Assembly: GCF_947495965.1 (NCBI RefSeq)
Contig: NZ_CANMBB010000001.1
Location: forward strand, 62,001-126,000
Source of the DNA: an uncultured Maribacter sp.
GTDB taxonomy: Bacteria; Bacteroidota; Bacteroidia; Flavobacteriales; Flavobacteriaceae
Direction of reading: 5' to 3'
Length of the DNA stretch: 64,000 nucleotides
Part shown: positions 48,993 to 56,988 of the stretch, one piece after another
How positions within the stretch are numbered: position 1 is the stretch's first letter
Layout of the letters: every line of letters starts with the position of its first letter
The notes under the pieces: generated by a model
Seen by the model: only the letters and a program-made list of their open reading frames with translations
Databases searched by the model: none
Told to the model about the DNA's origin: nothing
Program-made: the position numbers and the translations under genes

Positions 48993-51620
48993 TTAAAACT
49001 GTTGACCAATTATGAAGTGTGTTTCCCATCCGTGAGCACCGGTTCCTGGAGATTGTGCATCAGAATCAAATCCGTACCCAAAGTCTATACCTAGTAAACC
49101 AAATGCTGGCATAAAAATACGCAATCCTGCACCAGCCGATCGTTTTAACTCAAACGGATTAAAGTCTTGAAAATTGTTGAAAGCATTACCCGCTTCTAAA
49201 AATACTAAACCATAGATAGATGCAGAAGGCTTTAAGGTTAATGGATATCTTAATTCCATGGAGAATTTATTATACACTAACGCCCCCTCTTGATCTAAGT
49301 TTCCTGTAATTAAATTTGTACTATAAGGCGTTAAAGATTGATTTTCATATCCTCTTAACTGTACTACATCTCTACCATCTAAAGTAAAGTTTCCTAAGCC
49401 ATCCCCACCAACATAAAAACGCTCAAAAGGAACATTACCTACATTACTGTTATAATTTCCTAAAAAGCCAAATTCTGCATTAGTACGTAAAACTAAAGAA
49501 TGGTCTGCACTACCTAATAAGGTTGTATACCAATCTCCTTTAAATTTAACTTTGTAATACTCTAGCCATTTAAAACGTTCTTGATCGTCTTTCTCTAGTT
49601 GGTTATCCTCAGCAGCAGTAATTGCTGTACCACCATCTGAAGATGGGTCTCTTACATCTTCTGCTGTTAATAAAGATTTATAATCTTTCCCATTTATTAA
49701 AGAAAATGGTGGTGTAAATTTTGCTGTAATTTCAAAATTAGAACCTCCTCTTGGGAAAATTCTACCTCCAGAGGTAGCATTTCTAGAAATTCCTAGAGTA
49801 TAGGCTATAGAATTAGATTTTCCATTTCCAAAATTAAACAACCCAAGGTTATAGTTTTTAAAATCGTATAATTGGTAACTTAATGAGTGCGATATGGTAA
49901 AGAAATCATCTGGCCATTGCACCCTTTTTGCCAAACCTGCCGTAATACCAGTTATAGAAAATTGCTGATTTTTATCTACTTGCACTCTTCCGTTGTTCCC
50001 AAATGTAGCTCTAAATTGTTGTGTTCTAGATAAAGACATATTAAAACGCACTGGTTTTTTACCTCCTAACCAGGGTTCTGCAAAATTTAAACTATACACT
50101 CTAAAGGTTCTACTGGCTTGTACACGCAAAGCAAAAGTTTGCCCATCTCCCATTGGCACAGGCTTATATTCTTTTCCTTTAAATAAGTTCTTTATAGAAA
50201 AGTTACTGAAAGAAAGTCCTAATGTTCCTATAAAACCACCACCGCCATAACCACCTTGTAGTTCTATTTGGCTAGATCCAGATTCTACTAAACTATAAGC
50301 TATATCTACAGTACCAGCATTTGGATCCGGGTTAATAATATCTGGTTTTACTTGTTCTGCATCAAAATAACCTAATTGTCCTAATTCCCTTATTGTTCTA
50401 ATAATGTCAGACTTATTATAACGTTGACCAGGTCTTGTTCTTAATTCTCTAAATATTACATGGTCATTCGTTTTATCATTACCATTAACCGTAATATGAT
50501 CTAAGAAAGTTTCTTTACCTTCTATAATACGTATCTCAAAATTTATAGTATCATTCTCTGCAGAAACCTCTACTGGATTTATACTAGAAAATAAATAACC
50601 ATTATTTTGATAAAGGCTTGTTACATCATTGGCATCTGGTTTAGAATCATCAGCAATACGCTCTCTTAGCATTACTCCATTGTAAGTTGCGCCTTTTTTA
50701 ATTCCTAAAACTCTACTTAATTGTCTATCTGTATAAACACTATTACCAACAAAGTCTATATCTCCAAAGTAATATTTATTACCTTCTTCTACTTTTAGTT
50801 TTATTATAATATTATTTTCATCTACTTTCTGAATAGAATCTGAGATTATACGAGCGTCTCTATATCCATTTTCAGCAAACTTATCTACTAATAAAGACAA
50901 GTCGTTTTTATAATCTTCTTTTATAAATTTAGATTTTTTCCAAAAACGTCCAAGTTGCTTCTTTTTAGTTTTCTTAAGTGCTCTTCTTAGCCTTTTTGAA
51001 GACATTTCTTTATTGCCTTCAAAAACAATATCTTTTATCTTTACTTTATCACCTTTTTTTACATTTACCACCATGCTCTGCGCATTGGTTTCTGATGTAT
51101 CTTTTGCTGTAGCAATGGTAACATTTGCGTTTAAATACCCTTTTTTCTTGTATTTATTTTGCAAGTAATTTTTAGAATTCGCTATTAAACTTTGCGTTAT
51201 TTTCTTTCCTTTTTTAAGATCCGTATCTTTAAGAATTTCATCTGTTTTTCTTTTCTTAACTCCGTAAACCGTTATTTTAGATAAGGTAGGTCTTTCTATA
51301 ATGTTTAGGGTTAAATAAACTTTATCTTCTACTATATTTGTGATATAAAAGTCTATTTCACTAAATAGCTCTAGTCCCCATAATTTATTAATTATAGCGC
51401 TTATTTGCTCTCCAGGAAGTGTTATAGGTTGTCCTTCTCTTAAACCTGTATACGTTTTAACTGTTTGCTCATTATAGCTTTGCAAGCCAGTTACTTTTAA
51501 ACCTCCCAGTATATACTTTTTACCATCTTCATAAGAAGTGGTTTCTTGAGCAAAGCTCAAGCTCGTAATAATAGTAAATAGGATGGTAAAAAAGGGTTTT
51601 AGGAATATGCCCTTATACAT
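48993..51620 (-). CDS. bamA: Outer membrane protein assembly factor BamA
   Basis: An 875-residue Omp85 protein. I start it at ATG 51620 (MYKGIFLKPFF), four bases after the uppS stop; the open frame extends to an upstream TTG inside uppS. A signal peptide ends at SFAQ. POTRA domains fill about 35-440 (ILGGLKVTGLQSYNEQTV, YFGDIDFVGNSVYTDRQL, FLDHITVNGNDKTNDHVIFRELR, with the typical GN and R-x-L signatures). A 16-strand barrel follows from about 465, including the L6 motif region FERFYVGGDGLGNFTLDGRDVVQLRGY (VRGF/Y-type), and ends with a C-terminal Phe. It inserts barrel proteins into the outer membrane; ompH/skp genes follow and uppS precedes it. Confidence 0.95.
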   Translation of the reverse strand: MYKGIFLKPFFTILFTIITSLSFAQETTSYEDGKKYILGGLKVTGLQSYNEQTVKTYTGLREGQPITLPGEQISAIINKLWGLELFSEIDFYITNIVEDKVYLTLNIIERPTLSKITVYGVKKRKTDEILKDTDLKKGKKITQSLIANSKNYLQNKYKKKGYLNANVTIATAKDTSETNAQSMVVNVKKGDKVKIKDIVFEGNKEMSSKRLRRALKKTKKKQLGRFWKKSKFIKEDYKNDLSLLVDKFAENGYRDARIISDSIQKVDENNIIIKLKVEEGNKYYFGDIDFVGNSVYTDRQLSRVLGIKKGATYNGVMLRERIADDSKPDANDVTSLYQNNGYLFSSINPVEVSAENDTINFEIRIIEGKETFLDHITVNGNDKTNDHVIFRELRTRPGQRYNKSDIIRTIRELGQLGYFDAEQVKPDIINPDPNAGTVDIAYSLVESGSSQIELQGGYGGGGFIGTLGLSFSNFSIKNLFKGKEYKPVPMGDGQTFALRVQASRTFRVYSLNFAEPWLGGKKPVRFNMSLSRTQQFRATFGNNGRVQVDKNQQFSITGITAGLAKRVQWPDDFFTISHSLSYQLYDFKNYNLGLFNFGNGKSNSIAYTLGISRNATSGGRIFPRGGSNFEITAKFTPPFSLINGKDYKSLLTAEDVRDPSSDGGTAITAAEDNQLEKDDQERFKWLEYYKVKFKGDWYTTLLGSADHSLVLRTNAEFGFLGNYNSNVGNVPFERFYVGGDGLGNFTLDGRDVVQLRGYENQSLTPYSTNLITGNLDQEGALVYNKFSMELRYPLTLKPSASIYGLVFLEAGNAFNNFQDFNPFELKRSAGAGLRIFMPAFGLLGIDFGYGFDSDAQSPGTGAHGWETHFIIGQQF

Positions 51621-51624
51621 ATTG

Positions 51625-52365
51625 CTAGTTAAGTTGTTCGCTAGTTTTTCCAAATCTTCGTTCTCTGTTCTGATAATTTTTAAGTGCCTCTACTAAATGT
51701 TCTTCAGTAAAATCTGGCCAAAATACATCAATAAAATATAATTCTGCGTATGCAATTTGCCAAAGTAAAAAATTACTTATACGTTGTTCCCCACTAGTTC
51801 TTATAAGAAGGTCTACGTCTGGTAAATTTTGCGTGTAAAGATGAGTATTTATAATGGTTTCATCAATATTTTCTGGAGAAATTATATTATTTTTAACTTT
51901 GACGGCTATTTGTTGCACTGCATTTTTTATCTCTTCACGAGAACCATAGCTTAATGCAAGAGTCAATGTCATTCCTGTATTACCCTCAGTTTTCGCCATT
52001 ACTTCTTGGAGCTCTTTACGCACTTTTACAGGTAAAGCGTTAACATCTCCAATTGTATTTAACTTAACATTATTTTGTAAAAAAGTCTTTAATTCTTTCT
52101 TTAAGGAACTTACTAACAAGCGCATTAGCATCTCAACCTCTAACTTAGGTCTATTCCAGTTTTCTGTAGAAAAAGTATATAAAGTTAAATACTCTATGCC
52201 TATTTTCACACAACTCTCTACTGTTCTTCTTACAGTTTTTATTCCATTTTCATGACCAAAAACACGCAATTTCCCTTTTTGCTTTGCCCATCTACCATTG
52301 CCATCCATTATTATTGCTAAATGGGATGGTAATTCTTGGCCTTTTATTTCTTCTATAGTGCTCAT
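51625..52365 (-). CDS. uppS: Isoprenyl transferase (undecaprenyl diphosphate synthase)
   Basis: A 246-residue cis-prenyltransferase making undecaprenyl diphosphate, the lipid carrier for peptidoglycan and glycans. The catalytic Asp motif is LAIIMDGNGRWAKQKG near residue 20, followed by HENGIKTVRRTVESC, the FSTENW loop and the C-terminal LLIRTSGEQRISNFLLWQIAYAELYF, the usual diagnostic segments. bamA begins four bases after its stop codon, so the two are coupled. Two tandem inverted repeats lie in its upstream gap. Confidence 0.96.
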   Translation of the reverse strand: MSTIEEIKGQELPSHLAIIMDGNGRWAKQKGKLRVFGHENGIKTVRRTVESCVKIGIEYLTLYTFSTENWNRPKLEVEMLMRLLVSSLKKELKTFLQNNVKLNTIGDVNALPVKVRKELQEVMAKTEGNTGMTLTLALSYGSREEIKNAVQQIAVKVKNNIISPENIDETIINTHLYTQNLPDVDLLIRTSGEQRISNFLLWQIAYAELYFIDVFWPDFTEEHLVEALKNYQNRERRFGKTSEQLN

Positions 52366-52376
52366 GTATAGTTTTA

Positions 52377-52417
52377 CTCGATAATCGAGATTTAAATACT
52401 TCGAGAATTCTCTCGAA
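52377..52417. promoter_or_regulatory. Two tandem inverted repeats with TCGAG half-sites between porG and uppS
   Basis: CTCGAT (52377-52382) with ATCGAG (52384-52389), and TTCGAGA (52400-52406) with TCTCGAA (52411-52417), form two perfect small stems 10 bases apart. All arms share a CTCGA/TCGAG core. No T-tract follows on the minus strand, so regulation or mRNA processing is likelier than termination. Confidence 0.4.
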
Positions 52418-52468
52418 TTTTAAAGGTTACTTTCTCCTATATATCTTTTGGGTTTCCCCTAAAAGTTA

Positions 52469-53155
52469 TTATTCAAAACAATCGCCACATGGTTTTCTTC
52501 CAAAAGTATAGGTTAATGTAACCCCGGAAAACACGTACCAATCGTCACTAAAAATATTTCCAAATCTAAATGGTTCAAAATTTGAACCTTCAGGATTACT
52601 GGCATCCAAATTATCTGTAAAGGTATACCTAGCTCCAATTTCCGCACCAAAAATAAGCATTTGACTAATACGATACTTAAAACCAACTGTCATTGGTATA
52701 GCTAACGCCCCATCTTTTTGGTTAATTTCTTGCAAAACACCACCATTAAAATAGTTATAATCGTATCTAAAATAAGTGAAACCAGTATATAAATAAGGTG
52801 TAAAAGCCGGACCTAATTGATGTAAATTATAATCTACAAAATTAAATTCTAACCCTACGGAAGCTTCTAAAACAGAATTATCTACTACATATCCTCTTTG
52901 TTGCCTTGATGACATATTAGATTTAGAATCGTCTGCTGTAAAACTACCACGAATAATGCTTGCTCGCCAAGCATATCTTTTACTTATATTCCACTTAAAA
53001 AGCCCTCCATAAGCTAAGCCAGAAGGGACTAAATAGCTTGTTCTACCAACGTCTCCAATAGTGTTAGCACCACCAGCAAACACCCCAACCTCATAGGTTT
53101 GCGCATTTAACCCTAAACAAGTAATAGCGAAGATTACAAAAATAATTCTCTTCAT
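52469..53155 (-). CDS. porG: Type IX secretion system protein PorG (DUF6089-like outer-membrane barrel)
   Basis: A 228-residue exported protein with signal peptide (LNAQ near residue 19). The mature start TYEVGVFAGGANTIGDVG and GLFKWNISKRYAWRASIIRG, a small eight-strand-type barrel layout and the C-terminal TLTYTFGRKPCGDCFE fit the PorG/DUF6089 family. PorG is an outer-membrane component of the T9SS, associated with PorK/PorN rings. In many Bacteroidota it lies upstream of uppS and bamA, exactly as here. A consensus -7 box (TATATTTG, 53179-53172) lies 16 bases before the start. Confidence 0.85.
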   Translation of the reverse strand: MKRIIFVIFAITCLGLNAQTYEVGVFAGGANTIGDVGRTSYLVPSGLAYGGLFKWNISKRYAWRASIIRGSFTADDSKSNMSSRQQRGYVVDNSVLEASVGLEFNFVDYNLHQLGPAFTPYLYTGFTYFRYDYNYFNGGVLQEINQKDGALAIPMTVGFKYRISQMLIFGAEIGARYTFTDNLDASNPEGSNFEPFRFGNIFSDDWYVFSGVTLTYTFGRKPCGDCFE

Positions 53156-53171
53156 AAAATTTAAAAGTTTG

Positions 53172-53179
53172 CAAATATA
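53172..53179 (-). promoter_or_regulatory. Candidate -7 element for porG
   Basis: On the minus strand this reads TATATTTG, a full match to TAnnTTTG, in the 115-base gap between nadK and porG. The -33 region shows no well-placed TTG. Confidence 0.45.
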
Positions 53180-53270
53180 ACAATTTCAATAGCTTAGACT
53201 ATAAAATTGTTCTTGTTCTGTTCTCTCAAGATAAACAGCTTTTAAAGGCATTTATTGTTTTACAAGCTTC

Positions 53271-54152
53271 TCAATTTCTTTTATCTTCTCCCCACAATAA
53301 TTTATTACGAAGTGTTTTCAGGAAACTTTCAGAAGTATACTCAATCATTTTTACTGTAAAATTGGCCTTTCTAATTTCAACTTCGGTTCCATTTTCTACA
53401 GAAGCAATTCTAGAATCTAAAGACACTAAGTGATTTTCTTCTCTACCTGAAACCTTTAATCTTATTACCGTGTTATCTGAAATTACTAATGGCCTTGCAT
53501 TTAAATTATGTGGTGCAATTGGTGTTAAAACTAACGATTTTGCTGTAGGAACAATCACTGGACCACCACAACTTAAAGAATAACCTGTTGAGCCAGTTGG
53601 TGTAGAAACTATTAAACCATCTGCCCAATAAGAAGTTAAATACTCATTGTTTAAATATGTTTCTACCGTAATCATTGAGGTAGTATCTTTTCTACTTACT
53701 GTAATTTCATTTAAAGCAAAATTTAAATCTTGAAATTCTTCCTCATAACCTTCGGCTTTTATCTCTAACAAACTTCGCTCTACAATAGTATATGCCCCTT
53801 GAACAAACTCTTTTACAACCTTCCTTACATCTTCTTTTTTAAATGTAGACAAAAAACCTAACCTACCTGTATTTACACCAACTATAGGAATTCCTAAATC
53901 TCGAACATAGGTTGTTGCTCTTAAAATTGTTCCGTCTCCTCCAAAACTTACAAACATTTCAAATGAAGAATCTAAACCTGACTCTGCTGTAAAAGTTTCA
54001 TAAGCTTTAGAAGCTGTTTTAGCCAATAATAAAGAATGGAATTCTTCTTCAAAATAAATTTCGGCAGATTGCTTATGAAGCTCTTCTACCAATTCTAACA
54101 CATACGTTATAGCATTGTCTTGGTATGTTTGACCATAAATGGCAACTTTCAT
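53271..54152 (-). CDS. nadK: NAD kinase
   Basis: A 293-residue ATP-dependent NAD kinase producing NADP. The signature GGDGTILRATTYV (about 73-85, catalytic Asp), the GVNTGRLGFLSTF strand and the LNEITVSRKD region are present, followed by the NAD-binding GLIVSTPTGSTGYSLSCGGPV. Length is normal for Bacteroidota. It follows the CBS-domain gene with a three-base gap, so both are surely one transcript; the envelope cluster continues downstream after 115 bases. Confidence 0.96.
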   Translation of the reverse strand: MKVAIYGQTYQDNAITYVLELVEELHKQSAEIYFEEEFHSLLLAKTASKAYETFTAESGLDSSFEMFVSFGGDGTILRATTYVRDLGIPIVGVNTGRLGFLSTFKKEDVRKVVKEFVQGAYTIVERSLLEIKAEGYEEEFQDLNFALNEITVSRKDTTSMITVETYLNNEYLTSYWADGLIVSTPTGSTGYSLSCGGPVIVPTAKSLVLTPIAPHNLNARPLVISDNTVIRLKVSGREENHLVSLDSRIASVENGTEVEIRKANFTVKMIEYTSESFLKTLRNKLLWGEDKRN

Positions 54153-54155
54153 TTC

Positions 54156-54812
54156 TTAAACATTTAAGTATTTATCTAAATAATCGGAACGTTCTTTTAA
54201 ATCTTCCAAAAATTTATCATCACTATTTCCAAAAATTATATTGTAATTGTACCTTCTAAAAGTTTGTACTATGTCACTAAAGTTTTGGGTACTTATTTTT
54301 ATGGTTATTTGCACTACATCATTCATCATTTCTGTAATAAAACCACCAATATATTTAGCATTATTACTCTCTACTATCTGAGCAACTTCGCTAAAAGAAT
54401 AATCTTTAGTTCCTTTTGCAATTACTAAAATATTCCCAGGTTCTGTAAAAAAAGGGGTATCTATAAAAACTCTAACTACATCTGTTAAATCGTAATAGCC
54501 AAGAACCTCTTCATTTTCTCCAAGAACAGGTAATAAATTTGCTTCGTTACGAGCAAAACCTTCTAAAACATCTAACCAATTAGCATCTTTACGAGTAAAA
54601 AAGTTATCTAAACTATACCTATACCCTTCTATTTTTTCATCTACTTTTAAGTTTTCTAAATCATCTTCACTTAAGACACCCAAAAACCTTCCTTTTTCTT
54701 TAACTGCTACGTGAGAAAAAGTTGTATTCTTAAAAAATTTAACTACTGCTTTTAAAGAATCTTCTACTTTAAAAACAGGAATGTTTGTTAATATGTGAGT
54801 TTGAATCTGCAT
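54156..54812 (-). CDS. CBS-domain protein
   Basis: A 218-residue cytoplasmic protein with two CBS-type motifs in the first 130 residues: FSHVAVKEKGRFLGVLSEDDL and NEANLLPVLGENEEVLGYYDLTDVVR. The C-terminal ~85 residues have an ACT/ferredoxin-like pattern (GNILVIAKGTKDYSFSEVAQIVESNN, ITIKISTQNFSDIVQTFRRYNY), suggesting a small-molecule-sensing regulator. No transporter or enzymatic domain is attached. It begins the minus-strand cluster with nadK (three-base gap), so adenosine-nucleotide control of NADP synthesis is conceivable but unproven. pdxJ diverges 92 bases away. Confidence 0.82.
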   Translation of the reverse strand: MQIQTHILTNIPVFKVEDSLKAVVKFFKNTTFSHVAVKEKGRFLGVLSEDDLENLKVDEKIEGYRYSLDNFFTRKDANWLDVLEGFARNEANLLPVLGENEEVLGYYDLTDVVRVFIDTPFFTEPGNILVIAKGTKDYSFSEVAQIVESNNAKYIGGFITEMMNDVVQITIKISTQNFSDIVQTFRRYNYNIIFGNSDDKFLEDLKERSDYLDKYLNV

Positions 54813-54870
54813 ATCTTTAAAATATAACGCAAAATACTAATTTAAAATATCAAAAGGCATGCCTAATTTG

Positions 54871-54878
54871 TATTTTTG
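54871..54878 (+). promoter_or_regulatory. Candidate -7 element for pdxJ
   Basis: TATTTTTG is a full consensus match, ending 26 bases before the pdxJ ATG. The -33 position lacks a clear TTG. Confidence 0.45.
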
Positions 54879-54904
54879 CTCTGCTTTAAATTAAAATAAT
54901 ATCT

Positions 54905-55618
54905 ATGACTAAGTTAAGTGTTAACATAAATAAAATAGCAACTCTAAGAAATTCTCGCGGAGGAAATGTTCCCAATTTATTAAAAGTAGCTAAGGATATT
55001 GAGAATTTTGGCGCAGAAGGTATTACGATACACCCTAGACCAGATGAAAGACATATTCGCTACCAAGATGCTATAGATTTAAAAGAAATTGTAAGCACTG
55101 AATATAATATTGAAGGTAATCCAATTCAAAAATTTATAGATTTAGTTTTACAAACCAAACCCACACAGGTTACTCTAGTACCAGATGCCATAGATGCAAT
55201 AACCTCTAACGCTGGCTGGGATACCATTAAAAATGAATCTTTTTTAAGTGATGTAATTTCTACGTTTAAAAACAACAATATTAGAACTTCTATTTTTGTA
55301 GACCCTGTTTCTAAGATGATTGAAGGCGCTGCAAAAGTTGGAGCAGACCGCATTGAATTATATACAGAAAGTTATGCAGATGACTATGCCAAAAACAATT
55401 TAGAAGGCATAAAGCCTTTTACAAATGCAGCTATATTAGCTACTAAATTAGGCCTAGGTATTAATGCAGGACACGATTTAAGTTTAGACAATATAAAATA
55501 TTTTAAAGAAAATATTCCTAATTTACTAGAAGTGTCTATTGGGCATGCTTTAATAAGCGAATCGCTTTATTTAGGATTAGAAAATGTTGTAAATATGTAT
55601 TTAAACAAATTAAAATGA
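54905..55618 (+). CDS. pdxJ: Pyridoxine 5'-phosphate synthase (PdxJ)
   Basis: A 237-residue TIM-barrel enzyme condensing 1-deoxyxylulose 5-phosphate with 3-amino-2-oxopropyl phosphate to give pyridoxine 5'-phosphate (DXP-dependent B6 pathway). LSVNINKIATLRNSRGG at the N-terminus, the catalytic-site ITIHPRPDERHIRYQD, QVTLVPDAIDAITSNAGWD, and GLGINAGHDLSLDN are all diagnostic. Length is typical. Its stop overlaps the ATG of an alpha/beta hydrolase gene by four bases (ATGA), giving translational coupling. Confidence 0.96.
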   Translation: MTKLSVNINKIATLRNSRGGNVPNLLKVAKDIENFGAEGITIHPRPDERHIRYQDAIDLKEIVSTEYNIEGNPIQKFIDLVLQTKPTQVTLVPDAIDAITSNAGWDTIKNESFLSDVISTFKNNNIRTSIFVDPVSKMIEGAAKVGADRIELYTESYADDYAKNNLEGIKPFTNAAILATKLGLGINAGHDLSLDNIKYFKENIPNLLEVSIGHALISESLYLGLENVVNMYLNKLK

Positions 55619-56391
55619 GCCAAATATTACATTCCAAAATAATAGGAGAAGGACAACCTTTATGTATTTTACATGGTTTTTTAGGCATGTCTGATAATTG
55701 GAAAACATTAAGCAGCAGTTATGCAGAAGAAGGTTTTAAAGTTCATTTAATAGACCAACGAAACCACGGAAAAAGCTTTCATTCGGAGGAGTTTAATTAT
55801 GACCTCTTAGCTACTGATTTAAAAAATTATCTTGATCATCATAACATACAAAGTACATCCTTAATAGGACATTCTATGGGAGGTAAAACCGCCATGCAAT
55901 TTGCGTGTTCTTACCCTGAAATGGTAAAAAAGTTATTGATCGCGGATATAGCTCCAAAATTTTACCCTCCACACCATGAAAATATTATAGGAGGCCTAAA
56001 TGCCATATCTATAGAAAAGATTGCATCTAGAAAAGAAGCAGACCTAGCGCTAGAAAAGTATATACCAGATTTTGGTACACGCCAATTTTTACTTAAAAAC
56101 CTGTATTGGGAAGAAAAAGGAAAACTAGGCTTTAGGTTTAACTTAAAAGTTTTAAGCAATAAAATGGAAGAAATAGGAGAAAACATTGGCAGCTTAGATG
56201 TTTTTAATGGAGATACTTTATTCTTAAGAGGAGATAAATCAGAATATATAATGCCAAATGATTCTCCTCAAATTAAACTACATTTTCCTAAAGCAACAAT
56301 AGAAACCATAGATAATGCTGGTCATTGGCTTCATGCCGAAAACCCAAAACAGTTTTTTTCTAAATCTAGTATTTTTTTAAATCAGAAGTAG
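55615..56391 (+). CDS. Alpha/beta hydrolase (YbfF-type esterase)
   Basis: A 258-residue alpha/beta hydrolase. Oxyanion region LHGFLGMSDNWKTLS, nucleophile elbow GHSMGGKTAMQFA (catalytic Ser), the acidic member in LFLRGDKSEYI and the His in NAGHWLHAENP are all in place, and IDQRNHGKSFHSEEF matches the YbfF group of short-chain thioesterases/esterases. No signal peptide. The start lies in the last codons of pdxJ (ATGA overlap); I know of no biochemical link between the two. Confidence 0.88.
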   Translation: MSQILHSKIIGEGQPLCILHGFLGMSDNWKTLSSSYAEEGFKVHLIDQRNHGKSFHSEEFNYDLLATDLKNYLDHHNIQSTSLIGHSMGGKTAMQFACSYPEMVKKLLIADIAPKFYPPHHENIIGGLNAISIEKIASRKEADLALEKYIPDFGTRQFLLKNLYWEEKGKLGFRFNLKVLSNKMEEIGENIGSLDVFNGDTLFLRGDKSEYIMPNDSPQIKLHFPKATIETIDNAGHWLHAENPKQFFSKSSIFLNQK

Positions 56392-56445
56392 AAACCATTA
56401 ATAATCGCTATATTTAGTAAGAATTACACCTTATTTAAAATAACT

Positions 56446-56790
56446 ATGAAATTAATATTAAGAACACTTTTAAGCGCATTAGCCGTAATAGTTTTAGCCA
56501 ACCTTTTACCAAATGTGCAGGTAGACAATTATATTACCGCTATTATTGTTGCAATTGTCCTTAGCTTACTTAATTTTATAGTAAAACCTATATTAGTAAT
56601 ATTCACATTACCAGTTACCATATTAACTTTAGGGCTATTTTTACTAGTTATTAACGCTATTATTATTTTTTTAGCAGACAATTTAATTGATGGTTTTCAT
56701 GTAACTAGCTTCTGGTCTGCAGTACTATTTAGCTTACTTTTATCTTTTCTACAATCCATACTTTTCTCTTTACTAAAAGAAAGTAAATAA
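56446..56790 (+). CDS. Phage-holin-family (PF04020-like) small membrane protein
   Basis: A 114-residue integral membrane protein with four predicted helices (about 4-22, 30-48, 52-78 and 88-110). The pattern RTLLSALAVIVLANLLPNVQVDNY, ALVLSLLNFIVKPIL-like VLSLLNFIVKPILVIFTLPVTILTLG and the final LLSFLQSILFSLL fits the YvlD/PF04020 group. Despite the phage-holin label, these are chromosomal proteins of unknown role and there is no phage context here. It lies 54 bases after the hydrolase gene. Confidence 0.85.
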   Translation: MKLILRTLLSALAVIVLANLLPNVQVDNYITAIIVAIVLSLLNFIVKPILVIFTLPVTILTLGLFLLVINAIIIFLADNLIDGFHVTSFWSAVLFSLLLSFLQSILFSLLKESK

Positions 56791-56903
56791 CCCTTAAATT
56801 ACTTCAAGAACATTCACAAGAAAGCAAGCTTTTAAAATACCAACAAGCGCTTCCTAGTTATACCAAGATTATAGAGCAAATAAAGCCCAAGTTTAAGGTT
56901 TGA
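56787..56903 (+). pseudogene. Possible 3' relic of a degraded gene
   Basis: After an in-frame stop at 56784-56786, this frame stays open for 38 codons to TGA 56901-56903. Its residues are protein-like (QEHSQESKLLKYQQALPSY, then TKIIEQIKPKFKV). It has no start codon of its own and overlaps the last codon of the upstream gene. It may be the tail of a lost gene; I do not recognise it. Confidence 0.25.
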
Positions 56904-56922
56904 AATTCAGTAGTTTAAAAAG

Positions 56923-56953
56923 TTGTGAGGCTCTACAAATTATAGTACTTTTG
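56923..56953 (+). promoter_or_regulatory. Candidate promoter for tig
   Basis: TTG at 56923-56925 and TACTTTTG at 56946-56953 with a 20-base spacer fit the Bacteroidota promoter consensus completely. The tig ATG is 35 bases downstream of the -7 box. Confidence 0.55.
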
Positions 56954-56988
56954 CACACCATTTTATTTATGCAAAAATAGATTTAAGA

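Noticed and set aside
56446-56790. Prophage remnant suggested by the holin-family label
   Set aside because: No lysin, integrase, attachment repeats or other phage genes are nearby; this protein family is chromosomal.
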